Source of the DNA: Armatimonadota bacterium
GTDB lineage: Bacteria > Armatimonadota > Fervidibacteria > Fervidibacterales > Thermosaccharophagaceae
Direction of reading: 5' to 3'
Length of the DNA stretch: 64,000 nucleotides
Assembly (NCBI GenBank): GCA_025062195.1
Contig: JANXAS010000001.1
Location: forward strand, 87,473-151,472
Positions 46,820-55,811 of the stretch are shown here, one piece after another (positions within the stretch are counted from its first letter, which is position 1; each line of letters opens with the position of its first letter). The position numbers were made by a program, and so were the translations under genes. The notes under the pieces were generated by a model. The model was not told the DNA's origin. It ran no database searches and saw only the letters and a list, made by a program, of their open reading frames with translations.

Positions 46820-48046
46820 CTAACCATCGCCCATCAGCCTCAGCTTGCGAATTGCCGCCCTTTCCTCAATCACTGGCATCAGGCTACAAAATGCTTCAAT
46901 GACTTGCTCTGGAGTTATGGAACTTATGCACGGATGGTTTGGCAGCGGGCAAGCTGGCAATTCACATCCAGCGCATTTCGTTGGTGAATGCAAAAGGATA
47001 TTTTGACCCTGAATTGGTGCCCACTCAACTGTGTGAACTTGGGATGAGAAGAGGACCACTTGAGGTGTGCCAAGTGCTGCAGCGAAATGCATCGTGCAGG
47101 TGTTCACAGTGATAACGCAATCGGCGAGTGAAACAAGCGCGATTAACTCGTGCAAGCTCAGCGCTCCGGAGAGGTTAAAAATCCCCTCTTTGAATGGCTG
47201 CCTTATGCGCTCAACCATCTTTCGTTCTTCGGATGAGCCGGTGAGCAAGACTATAGCCCCGAAGCGTTCGCGCAGGCATTGGCAAAGGCGCACAAAGCCA
47301 TCCGTCGTCCACCACCTCGCTCTGTCGCCACTAAATGGATGAACGACAACCAAAATTGGCGCTGTATTAACCTTTAGTTCGGACAAAATTTTCGCGGCTC
47401 TCAGAAGAGCTTCATCTGGCGGGCGCAGCTCAATTTCAGCAGAAGAGCCATCGCAACCAATTGCGCGCACGATATCAAGCGCACGGAAGATCTCATGCTG
47501 CCAACGATTGCGCTTCACCGGATGAGTGAGCATGAACTTGCCACCGACATCGCTATAGCCAACCCTTATCGGTATGCATGAAAGCGCCATCAGGAGGATG
47601 TTTCTCAAATCGCCGCGCAAATCTAAAGCCATGTCAAATCCCTTTTGCTTGAGCATTCTTGCCCCGATGAGCATTTCGCCGATGAAAAAAAACGGATGCT
47701 TATTCCCACTTTGCCGTTGTCGGTCAAACCACGGCGCCCTGTAGACGATGACCTCGTCAACATTTTCATTTAGCTGTGCCATCTCCCTGCACCACGGACC
47801 AACGAGAAGTGAGATATGGGCATTTGTGAACTTGCGCCGAAGCGCCTTTATAGCCGGGAAGGAGCAAAGCAAGTCGCCAATGTGGTCCAACCTTACAACG
47901 AGTATGTGCTCAATTGACGATGCCCTACGGGATGAGTTCACCACAAGCTTTTCAATGGGCGAAAACATCGCGTCGGCAACCTTCGCTAACACCGCCCACC
48001 TTGGCTTTTTGTATCGGTAGCCGAGTCGCTCACCCCAAGGTATCAT
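46820..48046 (-). CDS. GT9-family heptosyltransferase-like glycosyltransferase
   Basis: Transfers a sugar, typically heptose, from an ADP-sugar to a lipid-linked acceptor on the cytoplasmic face. The GT9 start ILVVRLDHIGDLL lies near residue 48. The C-terminal domain has VVVHPFSGDRARWW (donor site region), TGSSEER and VNTCTMHFAAALGTPQVVLF, where the family usually has DTGxMH. Four cysteines near the end (KCAGC, then ACP and HPC) are a known pattern in this family and may bind a metal. ATG 48046 has GGTGG six bases upstream. It follows the methyltransferase gene closely on the same strand. The exact acceptor is unknown. Confidence 0.88.
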   Translation of the reverse strand: MIPWGERLGYRYKKPRWAVLAKVADAMFSPIEKLVVNSSRRASSIEHILVVRLDHIGDLLCSFPAIKALRRKFTNAHISLLVGPWCREMAQLNENVDEVIVYRAPWFDRQRQSGNKHPFFFIGEMLIGARMLKQKGFDMALDLRGDLRNILLMALSCIPIRVGYSDVGGKFMLTHPVKRNRWQHEIFRALDIVRAIGCDGSSAEIELRPPDEALLRAAKILSELKVNTAPILVVVHPFSGDRARWWTTDGFVRLCQCLRERFGAIVLLTGSSEERKMVERIRQPFKEGIFNLSGALSLHELIALVSLADCVITVNTCTMHFAAALGTPQVVLFSSQVHTVEWAPIQGQNILLHSPTKCAGCELPACPLPNHPCISSITPEQVIEAFCSLMPVIEERAAIRKLRLMGDG

Positions 48047-48070
48047 TGTCTGCCACCAAGCTCTTCTGTC

Positions 48071-49069
48071 TCAATGTGGATATCGCCCCACACAATCAAC
48101 CGAGGATTCCTTCCTCGCGCAAATCCAAAGGTCCGGACCGAAGCCGAGCCGATAACATAGCCACACAAATGGAAGAAGAGGCATCCACACCATGAGTGAT
48201 GCGAACCTGAATGCACACTTGATTGCCATAGCTCTCCTGCTCAATTCCCTTCTACCGCGCATTTTTGATGCGCCGCTTTTCAACCCGAGCTTACTAAGGG
48301 CATTAGCAGCGACTCTCGCTGAGTCCCAAAGTATACGCCCATGGTGCGTTTCAATGTGTATCGGCTTAAAGCCGCACAGTTTGAGAAGGTGTGAGAGCGT
48401 CATTGGTGTGAAGTGATGCAAGTGCAACTCGCCGAAACAAATCCATTCTCGTCCAGCTAACCTTGCTGGCAAGCTGGCTGCATTCGGGAGACTCAGCACG
48501 AGTAAGCCACCGCTGCGCAAAAGATGATTGGCTTTGCAAAGTGCCCACTTTGGGTGGCGCAAATGCTCAAGCACATGATGAAACATGACCACATCAAACG
48601 AAGCCTCTTCAAGTTCGGCATTTTCAAAGTCGCTCGCAATAATTTGCAATCCAAACTGCTCCCTCGCGAAATTTGCGACTGGCTTTGCAGGCTCAACCCC
48701 TACAGCCTCCCAACCGTGCTGCTTTGCCACCAGCAAAAAGAAACTAAAGCCGCACCCCACATCAAGCAACCTTATTGTAGTTGATACATCGCTAAACTTT
48801 CTGATTAGCTTGATACAACGCCTTGCGCGCCTTGCAGTATAGTTAAGCTCACAGAGGTCTTGGGTATAGTCATAAGCTTCGGATGTGCCGGAATAAACCC
48901 TCTCCAAAGCGAGTTCACTAAGCCTTGGCGAATAATAAAGTAACCCACAACGCCTGCAGCGCCTCAGCACTGAAGCGCCATAGCCAAAGGTATCCATTTC
49001 CCAAAGCCTGTCAGCGTCGTCGTTCCCGCATACGGCACATGGCACTTCCTCAAGCATCCCGCCCGTCAT
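48071..49069 (-). CDS. SAM-dependent methyltransferase with N-terminal zinc ribbon
   Basis: A class I methyltransferase fold: motif I LLDVGCGFSFFLL, the acidic loop VGVEPAKP and HHVLEHLRHP are visible. Before it lies a zinc-ribbon-like CAVC and CRRCGLLYYSP pair, the common arrangement in methyltransferases of polysaccharide clusters. The start is uncertain: ATG 49069 (332 aa) puts the first CxxC near residue 11, as in relatives. ATG 49135 overlaps the flippase stop by eight bases and is an alternative; TTG 49213 is unlikely. The C-terminus ends in a hydrophobic segment (LPFVWLCYRLGF). It probably methylates a sugar of the surface glycan. Confidence 0.83.
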   Translation of the reverse strand: MTGGMLEEVPCAVCGNDDADRLWEMDTFGYGASVLRRCRRCGLLYYSPRLSELALERVYSGTSEAYDYTQDLCELNYTARRARRCIKLIRKFSDVSTTIRLLDVGCGFSFFLLVAKQHGWEAVGVEPAKPVANFAREQFGLQIIASDFENAELEEASFDVVMFHHVLEHLRHPKWALCKANHLLRSGGLLVLSLPNAASLPARLAGREWICFGELHLHHFTPMTLSHLLKLCGFKPIHIETHHGRILWDSARVAANALSKLGLKSGASKMRGRRELSRRAMAIKCAFRFASLMVWMPLLPFVWLCYRLGFGPDLWICARKESSVDCVGRYPH

Positions 49070-49127
49070 CTGTGCCACATCCTCGCCGCAAAAGTTGCTG
49101 CCATAATTGCAGCCAAAGCCGTCCCAG

Positions 49128-50552
49128 TCAAACATTTTGCTGTGTGGAGCCGTAACGACGCCAAGTGAGAAACGCCAACATTGATAACGAAATCCCAAAG
49201 GCAAGTTCAACAAAGAGGTTTTGCACTGTCAATCCGAACATCAGTGCCACACCAACAAGAGCAACTGTTGCTGATGCGCGCAGCGCGAACCATCCCCAGG
49301 GCACCAGTTTGCCATCCAAACGGTGAATCATAACGGCGGAGGCAACAAGCGCAATCAAGCTTGCAAGCGACATTCCAACGGCGCTCCCCAATGCCCCCAT
49401 CAACTTCCCAAGGGATGTTACGAGTATAAATGTGGACAATGCCGCAACGCACGCTGATGAGAAATATTGCGAGCGCCCGCCAAGCGATATTAGCGCGTGC
49501 GCAAGATGCGATGACGCAAACATGAATAGCAATGTTGGTGAAAGAGCAACCAACACCCTGTGTGCGCCGGCAAATTGGCTCCCGAATGTTAGCTGAATTA
49601 GGGCACTGCTGCAAGACGCGACAAATGTGGCAAGCGCCATCCCAAATGCACACATCATTGCCAACCCACCAATTAAGCGCTGCCTGAACAGCTCCCTATC
49701 GTCCACCACTTCGGACATTGCCGGATAGAGTGAGAGCGTAAATGCCGAGATGCTCCAATCAGCGACCGCTATGAACTTGCTTGCAGCTGCATACAAGCCA
49801 GCTTGAAAACTGCCACACGCCAAGTAGACTAAGCTCATCGGCAATTGCGATTGCAATCGCCAAATCGTGCTGGCAATGCCAAATGCGAACGACCGGCGAA
49901 GCAAATTGAACGCCGACTCAAGTGATGGCACTCTCATGTGAACCTTCGTGGAAGCTGCCCCAAATGTCAGCACGCTGTAAAGCCATAACGATGCGGTGTT
50001 CACCGCCATTAGCCACAGCACACCCTTCCCGTAAAAAACGATTGCAATCGTGAGGATGAGCAAAGCGCCGTGAGAGATAACGCGGAAGATGTTAGGCAGC
50101 GTTAGGTCAATTGAAGCTACAAACCAAACTTCGGCTGATTGCGGTATCCATGCGGGCAGCTGGAGCATTGCGAGAATCAACAGAAGCTGTGTGACGGGAT
50201 CGTTCACAAACAGTATCGCAAAGAGAGTGATCACACATGCAGCGAGAACTGAGATGAGCCTTGCGCCAATGAGCGAGGAAAGATGAGCTGATGCCATCTC
50301 CCTATGGCGCGCTATTTCCCTTGTGGCAATTGTCCCAGCCATTAATTCTGTGATGCTGATAGCAAGTGTTACAAAGCCGAGGGCGAAGTTAAGCCTGCCG
50401 AAATCGGACGGACCAAGATACCGCCCTGCAATAATCGTAGCAACAACAGTGCATGCAAACGCAACTGCCCTCGTTGCAACTGTCAATGTGATGTTCCGTA
50501 TGACCCTATCCTGAAACAGTCCAACGAGCCTCAATGTGAGCCAATTAGCCAT
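49128..50552 (-). CDS. Wzx-like polysaccharide flippase (MATE/MOP superfamily)
   Basis: An integral membrane protein of 474 residues with about 12-14 helices. The opening RVIRNITLTVATRAVAFAC and GRYLGPSDFGRLNFALGFV is typical of the polysaccharide-transport branch of the MOP superfamily. It is expected to flip undecaprenyl-linked oligosaccharides across the inner membrane. I start at ATG 50552, nine bases after GGGGCG; the longer TTG start at 50651 adds a weak leader. It heads a minus-strand unit with the methyltransferase and GT9 genes, so the three probably act on one glycan. Substrate specificity cannot be inferred. Confidence 0.88.
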   Translation of the reverse strand: MANWLTLRLVGLFQDRVIRNITLTVATRAVAFACTVVATIIAGRYLGPSDFGRLNFALGFVTLAISITELMAGTIATREIARHREMASAHLSSLIGARLISVLAACVITLFAILFVNDPVTQLLLILAMLQLPAWIPQSAEVWFVASIDLTLPNIFRVISHGALLILTIAIVFYGKGVLWLMAVNTASLWLYSVLTFGAASTKVHMRVPSLESAFNLLRRSFAFGIASTIWRLQSQLPMSLVYLACGSFQAGLYAAASKFIAVADWSISAFTLSLYPAMSEVVDDRELFRQRLIGGLAMMCAFGMALATFVASCSSALIQLTFGSQFAGAHRVLVALSPTLLFMFASSHLAHALISLGGRSQYFSSACVAALSTFILVTSLGKLMGALGSAVGMSLASLIALVASAVMIHRLDGKLVPWGWFALRASATVALVGVALMFGLTVQNLFVELAFGISLSMLAFLTWRRYGSTQQNV

Positions 50553-50874
50553 GAGCTTATTCGCCCCGAAAACCGTTAATCCACACTGCAACCACTGTTT
50601 AAGAGAACCAGCTACACAAACATTGAATGAGAAGTTCAAAGCCAGCCACAAAGCAATGCGAAGCGTTTTTTCAACTCACCTTACACTTCGCACACTTTCA
50701 CCGCTGACACATTTCACCTTGTTTTGTGCCTTACCACGGTGGGAGTTATGCACTTTGCGTGGCGGACAAATGCAAGCCCACCAAATGCCCCAAAAAGCGC
50801 TTCTGGCTTTCGGCTGCGCACGCACTCAACTGCCCAATCTCAACCAATTGCTCGCCGCCAGAGAACATCTGCAG
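50553..50874. other. Intergenic gap upstream of the flippase gene, no gene seen
   Basis: No convincing coding frame. GTGCCTTACCACGG around 50727-50740 resembles the GTGCCTTACTACGAAC edge of the dispersed repeat but is too short to assign. Promoters for the flippase are expected here, but no clear -35/-10 pair stands out. Confidence 0.35.
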
Positions 50875-51675
50875 CTATGAACTACAGCCACATAAAAGCT
50901 GCTTTACGATTTCAACGTCCTCGGCAATTTGGTTCTTATACTTTTGGAATACGCCGACTACAATGGCATCGCACGGCTTGATGTTCTCAATTGCATACTT
51001 GAGTGCTGAACGGAGGTTCTCCTCGGTATCGCAATGTCTTCCAGCAGCGAGCACTTTGAAAGCGATACACGGCTTGCTTGTCTTGCGGATTGTCTGACAC
51101 ATCCTTTCCCTATCCTGCGGCAGATACACCTCACCAGGCGGGCGGCGCGGATTGTAAAAGCAAGCCATGTAGAAGTCCGCTTTAAGACCGTGCTCCTCAG
51201 CGAACTCAATCACTTCGTGCATATGCGTGGCTATGCCTGCAGGCAAACCGGCATCGTGAATGAAACTGATGGCGTCAATCAACTCGCCAATCATGCCGGC
51301 GCAAAAGAGTTCGTCAGTGCGACCGCCGTGGAAATAAATGGCTATCGGATTATGCTCCAAGATGTCACGGATGTTTTTTCGCCAGTCCTTTATCTCTGGC
51401 GCAGTTTGAGCTATCCATTGCAATGTTCCACCCAAGTTGCGCAACTTGCGCACAACACGCATTATGTGCTCATCGCCGCGAGCTATGAATGTATTGATGC
51501 CACACCTTTGCGCCTCAAGCAGCGCTTCAATTATGCGTTCGTCAGTATAATACTCAAGCATCTCCCTGTTCAACTCCGCAGAGATGTGCGAGAAGCCTCT
51601 AAATGGATTGCCACCGATTATTAACTTCGTCACCTCATAGCCGCCAATTTGCACCTTTGGTAGCTGTCCGTTCAC
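50875..51675 (-). CDS. Conserved TIM-barrel-like protein of unknown function (aldo/keto-reductase-like)
   Basis: GTG 51675 has an excellent ribosome site, GGAGGTGAGG, six bases upstream; the longer TTG frame at 51717 overlaps that site. The 266 residues alternate strand and helix as in a TIM barrel: VTKLIIGGNPFRGFSH, INTFIARGD, LQWIAQTAPE, IAIYFHGGRTD, LPAGIATHMHEV and CIAFKVLAAGR. The order is reminiscent of aldo/keto reductases, but I do not see the Asp-Tyr-Lys-His set, so the enzyme activity is open. His and Asp/Glu residues in HGGRTDE, THMHE and GRHC could form a metal or catalytic site. It is downstream of the long gap and upstream of the flippase on the same strand. Confidence 0.7.
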   Translation of the reverse strand: MNGQLPKVQIGGYEVTKLIIGGNPFRGFSHISAELNREMLEYYTDERIIEALLEAQRCGINTFIARGDEHIMRVVRKLRNLGGTLQWIAQTAPEIKDWRKNIRDILEHNPIAIYFHGGRTDELFCAGMIGELIDAISFIHDAGLPAGIATHMHEVIEFAEEHGLKADFYMACFYNPRRPPGEVYLPQDRERMCQTIRKTSKPCIAFKVLAAGRHCDTEENLRSALKYAIENIKPCDAIVVGVFQKYKNQIAEDVEIVKQLLCGCSS

Positions 51676-52268
51676 GCGCCTCACCTCCGTAAGCTGCTCG
51701 CTAAAAATAGTGTGCAACCAGTATGAGCGATGAAAAGGCAGGGGCGATAATTTGTCCGAAATCCTCAGCGCAAATTTTGTGCGCCATTATCATCACTGCT
51801 TCGTCACCAACCTGACACACAAGCCATAACTTAAAACGAACATTAACATTATCTTGCGAACGGTTTAGCGGACGAAATTGCAACAATCCTCCCGCGCTAA
51901 AATGATACCGACATTGAAAGCCGTATCGTTATTAGCCATTTGATGTCAATGTATTGAGGCGTGATGCAAATGCAGCTTAGCTGTAGACACCACATACGTC
52001 TTAAAGACAAGGTCAACGAATTAAATGAGCGCCCTTTGCTCAAAAGTTTGCCGGTTCACAGTAAGGCACAGGGCGCAGTAAGAAACGGGGCGAGAGGCGA
52101 GAAATGGGTTTAGGACGCTGCTACGCTTACGCTTCGTGCCGATTACGAACCTAACCAAGCAAAGTTTGTGGCAAGGAGTGTAATGACTGTAAAGAGGATG
52201 ATCAAATTTGTGCTGCACTTAAAGGGTGGGCTTTATTGATCGCCCTCCTGTATGCGAGGCGCAACGCT
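51676..52268. other. Intergenic gap between divergent genes, holding a degenerate dispersed repeat
   Basis: No gene is visible in about 590 bases between the minus-strand TIM-barrel gene and the plus-strand permease gene. A degenerate copy of the dispersed repeat lies at 52054-52152. I looked for the conserved blocks of a ydaO/c-di-AMP riboswitch before the permease gene and did not find them. Confidence 0.45.
52054..52152. repeat. Degenerate dispersed palindromic repeat (modules B and A, inverted)
   Basis: GTTCACAGTAAGGCACAGGGCGCAG matches the inverted B module (GTTCGTAGTAAGGCACGGAGCG). After a spacer, ACGCTGCTACGCTTACGCTTCGTGCC, then GATTACGAAC, matches the inverted A module of 59539-59575. 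The order B', spacer, A' is the same as in the 59470-59625 copy. Confidence 0.55.
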
Positions 52269-53792
52269 ATGAGCGGACATGAGACGAAAGTAAAGCTGCG
52301 CCGTGAAGTGAGTGTGTGGGGTTCGTTTTGTTGGGGTTATGCTGATGTCGGAGCCGATGTTTATGTTGCCCTCGGATTGGTGATGGCTGCTGCACAGGGT
52401 GCAACGCCGCTTGCCTTCGCCATTGCCGGCACTGTTTACATCTTTGTCGGATTGGCGTATACCGAGATGGCTTCGGCATATCCGGTGGCGGGCGGCGGGC
52501 AATATTTTGCCCTGAGAGGCTTGGGAGATGTCTGGAGTTTGATCTGCGGTGCTGGATTGCTTTTGGCTTACACAGTTGATGTGGCGCTGTTTGCGACTGC
52601 CTCTGCAGGCTACATCAATTTTTTCTTCCCGGCAGTGAGGGAGTTTGCCATAGACATTGGTCCGTTCAAAGATGTGAATTTGATCTGGCTCGCTGAAACA
52701 TTGTTTCTAATTCTCTTGCTCGCCGTGCTCAACATCAAGGGGATAAGGGAATCATCGCTATTCAACGAGACACTCGGCGCACTTGACCTCATCCTTGAGA
52801 CAACGGTTATAGTCATCGGATTCGCGTTTGCGTGGCGCCCGGATTATTTCCTGCATCAATGGGAGACGCAGTTTCCAACAACCGAGAACCTGGCATACGC
52901 AATAACAATCGCCGTCATCTCATATGTCGGCTTGGAGTCAATATCGCAGGCTGCCCAAGAGACAATACGCCCAACAACAGTCATACCAAGGAGTTCGCTT
53001 GCGCTAATTGTGCTTGTGCTCATGTTTGCGCTTGCCTTCCCAACTGTGTCACTTGGAATAGTTGACTGGCAGACAATTGCGAAGCGAGAGGGTGACCCTA
53101 TTGCGCATCTTGCAAGCCATCTCCCATTCATCGGCTTCCTCGCCGGACCAGCAGCTGCCATTCTCGGTGCAACCATATTGCTTATCTCGGCAAACACTGG
53201 TGTCATGGGCGCATCAAGACTGGCATACAGCATGTCCGAGACAAATCTCATGGGCGCTTGGCTATCCCATGTCCATCCGAAGTTTCGGACACCGGTTAGA
53301 ACGATAGTTATCTTCTCTGGAATTGCAGCGCTGCAGGCTCTTTGGGCATTCTTCAGCGGACGAAGGGCAATGGATACATTGGTTGACATCTACGCGTTTG
53401 GCGCGATGCTTGCTTATTTCGTCAGCTGCCTTTCACTTATCGCCCTGAGGATAAAAGAGCCGCATACCCCGAGGGCTTTCAAAGCGCCTTTAAATGTCCG
53501 CTTGGGCAACCATGAAATACCAGTAATTGGTGTGCTTGGGGCACTCGGCACATTTGCCATGCTCGTCACCATTATGTGGACACATCACTCAGCAAGAATC
53601 TTCGGACCAATTTGGGTTGCAATCTGGTTTGCAGTATACATCTGGCACAGACGAAGGAATGGGCTCCCAATATTTCGTAGCACTAAATGCAATTGGGATG
53701 AGGAACAGCTTAAAATACTTTCGGACACAGGTGAGTGGGAACTTTACGAAAGGTTGCGCATAGAACTTGAGAGGCGCTCAAAGAGAAGTTGA
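52269..53792 (+). CDS. APC-superfamily permease (amino acid/polyamine or cation transporter)
   Basis: A membrane protein of 507 residues with about 12 helices. The first helix contains GSFCWGYADVGADVYVALGLV, the broken-helix region characteristic of APC carriers. Later helices include GLESISQAAQETIRPTTVIP and a conserved YAFGAMLAYFVSC. Family members take up amino acids, polyamines or cations by proton or sodium coupling; the substrate here is not evident. ATG 52269 has GAGG nine bases upstream; TTG 52236 is an alternative. The cytoplasmic C-terminus is charged (ELYERLRIELERR). The next three genes, two of them encoding nucleotide-sensing proteins, are packed behind it, so regulation by cytoplasmic nucleotides is likely. 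Confidence 0.86.
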   Translation: MSGHETKVKLRREVSVWGSFCWGYADVGADVYVALGLVMAAAQGATPLAFAIAGTVYIFVGLAYTEMASAYPVAGGGQYFALRGLGDVWSLICGAGLLLAYTVDVALFATASAGYINFFFPAVREFAIDIGPFKDVNLIWLAETLFLILLLAVLNIKGIRESSLFNETLGALDLILETTVIVIGFAFAWRPDYFLHQWETQFPTTENLAYAITIAVISYVGLESISQAAQETIRPTTVIPRSSLALIVLVLMFALAFPTVSLGIVDWQTIAKREGDPIAHLASHLPFIGFLAGPAAAILGATILLISANTGVMGASRLAYSMSETNLMGAWLSHVHPKFRTPVRTIVIFSGIAALQALWAFFSGRRAMDTLVDIYAFGAMLAYFVSCLSLIALRIKEPHTPRAFKAPLNVRLGNHEIPVIGVLGALGTFAMLVTIMWTHHSARIFGPIWVAIWFAVYIWHRRRNGLPIFRSTKCNWDEEQLKILSDTGEWELYERLRIELERRSKRS

Positions 53793-53821
53793 GACTAAAC
53801 TGATTTTAGGGGAGAAGCTGC

Positions 53822-54007
53822 ATGATGACATTGCGAAAGATTATGGCAGTGATGTTGATGGCGGTTGGGATAGCTATATTTGTTAGGGGGTTGATTCATT
53901 GCCTTTCACAGGGGCTTCTGTGGCACGGTATAATCGTGAGCGCGATTGTTGGCGGGCTTGTTTTCTCGCTCGGGTTAAGCAAATGGCGCTACATAACTGG
54001 CAGGTGA
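53822..54007 (+). CDS. Small two-helix membrane protein in the permease operon
   Basis: A 61-residue protein from ATG 53822, seven bases after GGGGAG. Two hydrophobic helices (KIMAVMLMAVGIAIFV and IIVSAIVGGLVFSLG) join through a short loop. It starts 29 bases after the permease and ends six bases before the UspA-like gene, so translation of all three is probably linked. I do not recognise a family. A small accessory subunit of the permease is a reasonable guess from position only. Confidence 0.65.
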   Translation: MMTLRKIMAVMLMAVGIAIFVRGLIHCLSQGLLWHGIIVSAIVGGLVFSLGLSKWRYITGR

Positions 54008-54013
54008 ATACCT

Positions 54014-54607
54014 GTGCATGGCACAAATGTTAGCGAAGCGGCAAGTGTTGTTGTCTCTCACCCGCTCGGTGTTGCAATCGCAATATTGTTTATCATCATC
54101 CTTGGTGTTGTGCTCTTTTGGATGCTTCATCTTCCACAACCTATGCCGCAGGAGGTAGCGAGGGCTGTTTACTCAGTTGAGGCTATACGCAAGATCGTAG
54201 TTCCCATACTTGACCTCTACTACAGCGAGAGAGCTGTTGAGCTTGCATGCCGCTTGGGCAAATTGCACAATGCCGAACTTGTGCTCATATACATTGTTGA
54301 GGTGCCGAGGTTGCTAACGCTTGACTCGCCACTTCCAAGCAACATTGAGGGGAGGGCAAAGATGGCGCTTGAAGGTGCAAAGCGCATCGCCGAGAGGCAT
54401 GCCATAAAAGCTACTACCGACATAATTCGCGCAAGGGAGGCAAACGAAGGCATAAGGAAAGCTGTGCAGGCGTATCACGGTGATATGGTTGTGCTCGGGA
54501 TGCAACTTGCAAAGGATAGACCTCCAACATTGTTTGCGAGAACCGTTGAAGCGTTGCTCCGCCAACCGCCATGTGAAGTTGTGATAGATAGCGTCCCAGC
54601 CGCATGA
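54014..54607 (+). CDS. Membrane-anchored universal stress protein (UspA-like)
   Basis: GTG 54014 follows CAGGTGA with six-base spacing. Residues 17-38 form one transmembrane helix (VAIAILFIIILGVVLFWML), and residues about 50-197 are an Usp fold: RKIVVPILDLYYSERAVELAC at the start and HGDMVVLGMQLA, then PPCEVVID at the end. The usual ATP-binding GxxG...GS pattern is not clear, so nucleotide binding is uncertain. A membrane-tethered Usp domain beside a permease and a TrkA-like protein suggests a cytoplasmic sensor acting on the transporter. Confidence 0.82.
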   Translation: MHGTNVSEAASVVVSHPLGVAIAILFIIILGVVLFWMLHLPQPMPQEVARAVYSVEAIRKIVVPILDLYYSERAVELACRLGKLHNAELVLIYIVEVPRLLTLDSPLPSNIEGRAKMALEGAKRIAERHAIKATTDIIRAREANEGIRKAVQAYHGDMVVLGMQLAKDRPPTLFARTVEALLRQPPCEVVIDSVPAA

Positions 54608-54620
54608 GGGGTGATTCAAC

Positions 54621-55802
54621 ATGCGAGTAATTATACTTGGCTGCGGTAGAGTCGGCTCAACTCTGGCTTTGATGCTTGATTCGGAGGGCTACGAGGTTTG
54701 CGTAATTGATAAAGACCCAGATGCGTTCAGGAGGCTCGGCGAGAACTTTAAAGGGCGCACGCTTGCAGGTTGGGGAATTGACGAAGAGGTGCTCAAAGAC
54801 GCCGGAATTGAGGGTGCATATGCATTTTTTGCCGTTACGAACGGAGATAACACAAACATCATGGCGTCGCAGATTGCAAAGGTGCGCTTTGGAGCCCAAA
54901 AAGTATTTGCAAGGATTTATGATCCGCTGCGAGCAGAGGTATACCGTGAGCTTGGAATTGAGACAATTTGCATGACGACGCTCGGAGCTGGAATGCTCTT
55001 TGACCGCCTGCACGGTCAGCCGTTTAGGAGCGTTGAAGATTACCTCAACCTTACGCACGAGATGCGAAAGCTTTATGCTGCGGATTTACCGACGCCAGAA
55101 CAAGCTGAAGCTCATCGGACAAGTTCTCCCGGTCAAAAACCAAACTACATCATAATTGCAGGCGGCGGCAAAGTCGGCTATCACCTTACCAAGGCACTTT
55201 TGAGCGAGGGTTACGAGGTCCTGCTCGTTGAGAAACGCCACCAACGCTATCAACTCCTTCACGATGAACTTGGCGATGCAATCTACTACGGCGACGCGTG
55301 TGAGATAAGGACAATGGTGCGCATAGGCATGGAGAGAGCTGACTTGGTTGTGGCTGTCACCGGCGACGATGAGGATAACCTCGTAATATGCCAAGTGGCA
55401 AAGAGATGGTTTGGCGTCCCGAGGGTTATTGCGAGAGTGAACACGCCGCGCAACGAACAAACATTTAAGCTGCTCGGCATTGATGAGACGATAAGCGCAA
55501 CAACTGTGCTCTTCCAGATGATTGAGCAAGAGGTGGCAGTAGCAAATCTTGTCCCGCTCGCCCTTATAAGGCAGGGTGGGCTTGAGATAATTGAGGTGAA
55601 TTTGCCTGCAAACTCGCTGATCATAGGCAAGCCAGTTAGGGAGCTGAACTTGCCGACGGGCTGTCTGCTTGTGGCATTCATACGGGATTCTCAAGCTCAG
55701 GTTGTAACCGGCGAGACAACATTCCAGCCCGGTGACACAATCATAGCGCTTGCCCCACCGGATGCAGTTTACAACTTGAGGAACTCACTCCTTGTTTTAT
55801 GA
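54621..55802 (+). CDS. trkA: TrkA-like protein with two RCK nucleotide-binding domains
   Basis: ATG 54621 follows GGGGTGATTC and is 13 bases after the Usp gene. The first Rossmann domain (1-125) has GCGRVGSTLA and VIDKD; the second (about 174-290) has GGGKVGYHLT and VVAVTGDDEDN; a TrkA_C-like domain (about 310-393) closes the protein. Such proteins gate potassium channels by binding NAD(H) or ATP/ADP. E. coli TrkA has two copies of each domain in 458 residues, whereas this 393-residue protein has one clear TrkA_C domain. No TrkH/KtrB pore gene is nearby, so a partnership with the APC permease is possible. Confidence 0.9.
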   Translation: MRVIILGCGRVGSTLALMLDSEGYEVCVIDKDPDAFRRLGENFKGRTLAGWGIDEEVLKDAGIEGAYAFFAVTNGDNTNIMASQIAKVRFGAQKVFARIYDPLRAEVYRELGIETICMTTLGAGMLFDRLHGQPFRSVEDYLNLTHEMRKLYAADLPTPEQAEAHRTSSPGQKPNYIIIAGGGKVGYHLTKALLSEGYEVLLVEKRHQRYQLLHDELGDAIYYGDACEIRTMVRIGMERADLVVAVTGDDEDNLVICQVAKRWFGVPRVIARVNTPRNEQTFKLLGIDETISATTVLFQMIEQEVAVANLVPLALIRQGGLEIIEVNLPANSLIIGKPVRELNLPTGCLLVAFIRDSQAQVVTGETTFQPGDTIIALAPPDAVYNLRNSLLVL

Positions 55803-55811
55803 GGTGAAGCT

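Noticed and set aside
52021..52235. c-di-AMP (ydaO-type) riboswitch before the APC permease
   Set aside because: Suggested by the gene type, but I could not find its conserved sequence blocks; the visible structure is the degenerate palindromic repeat.
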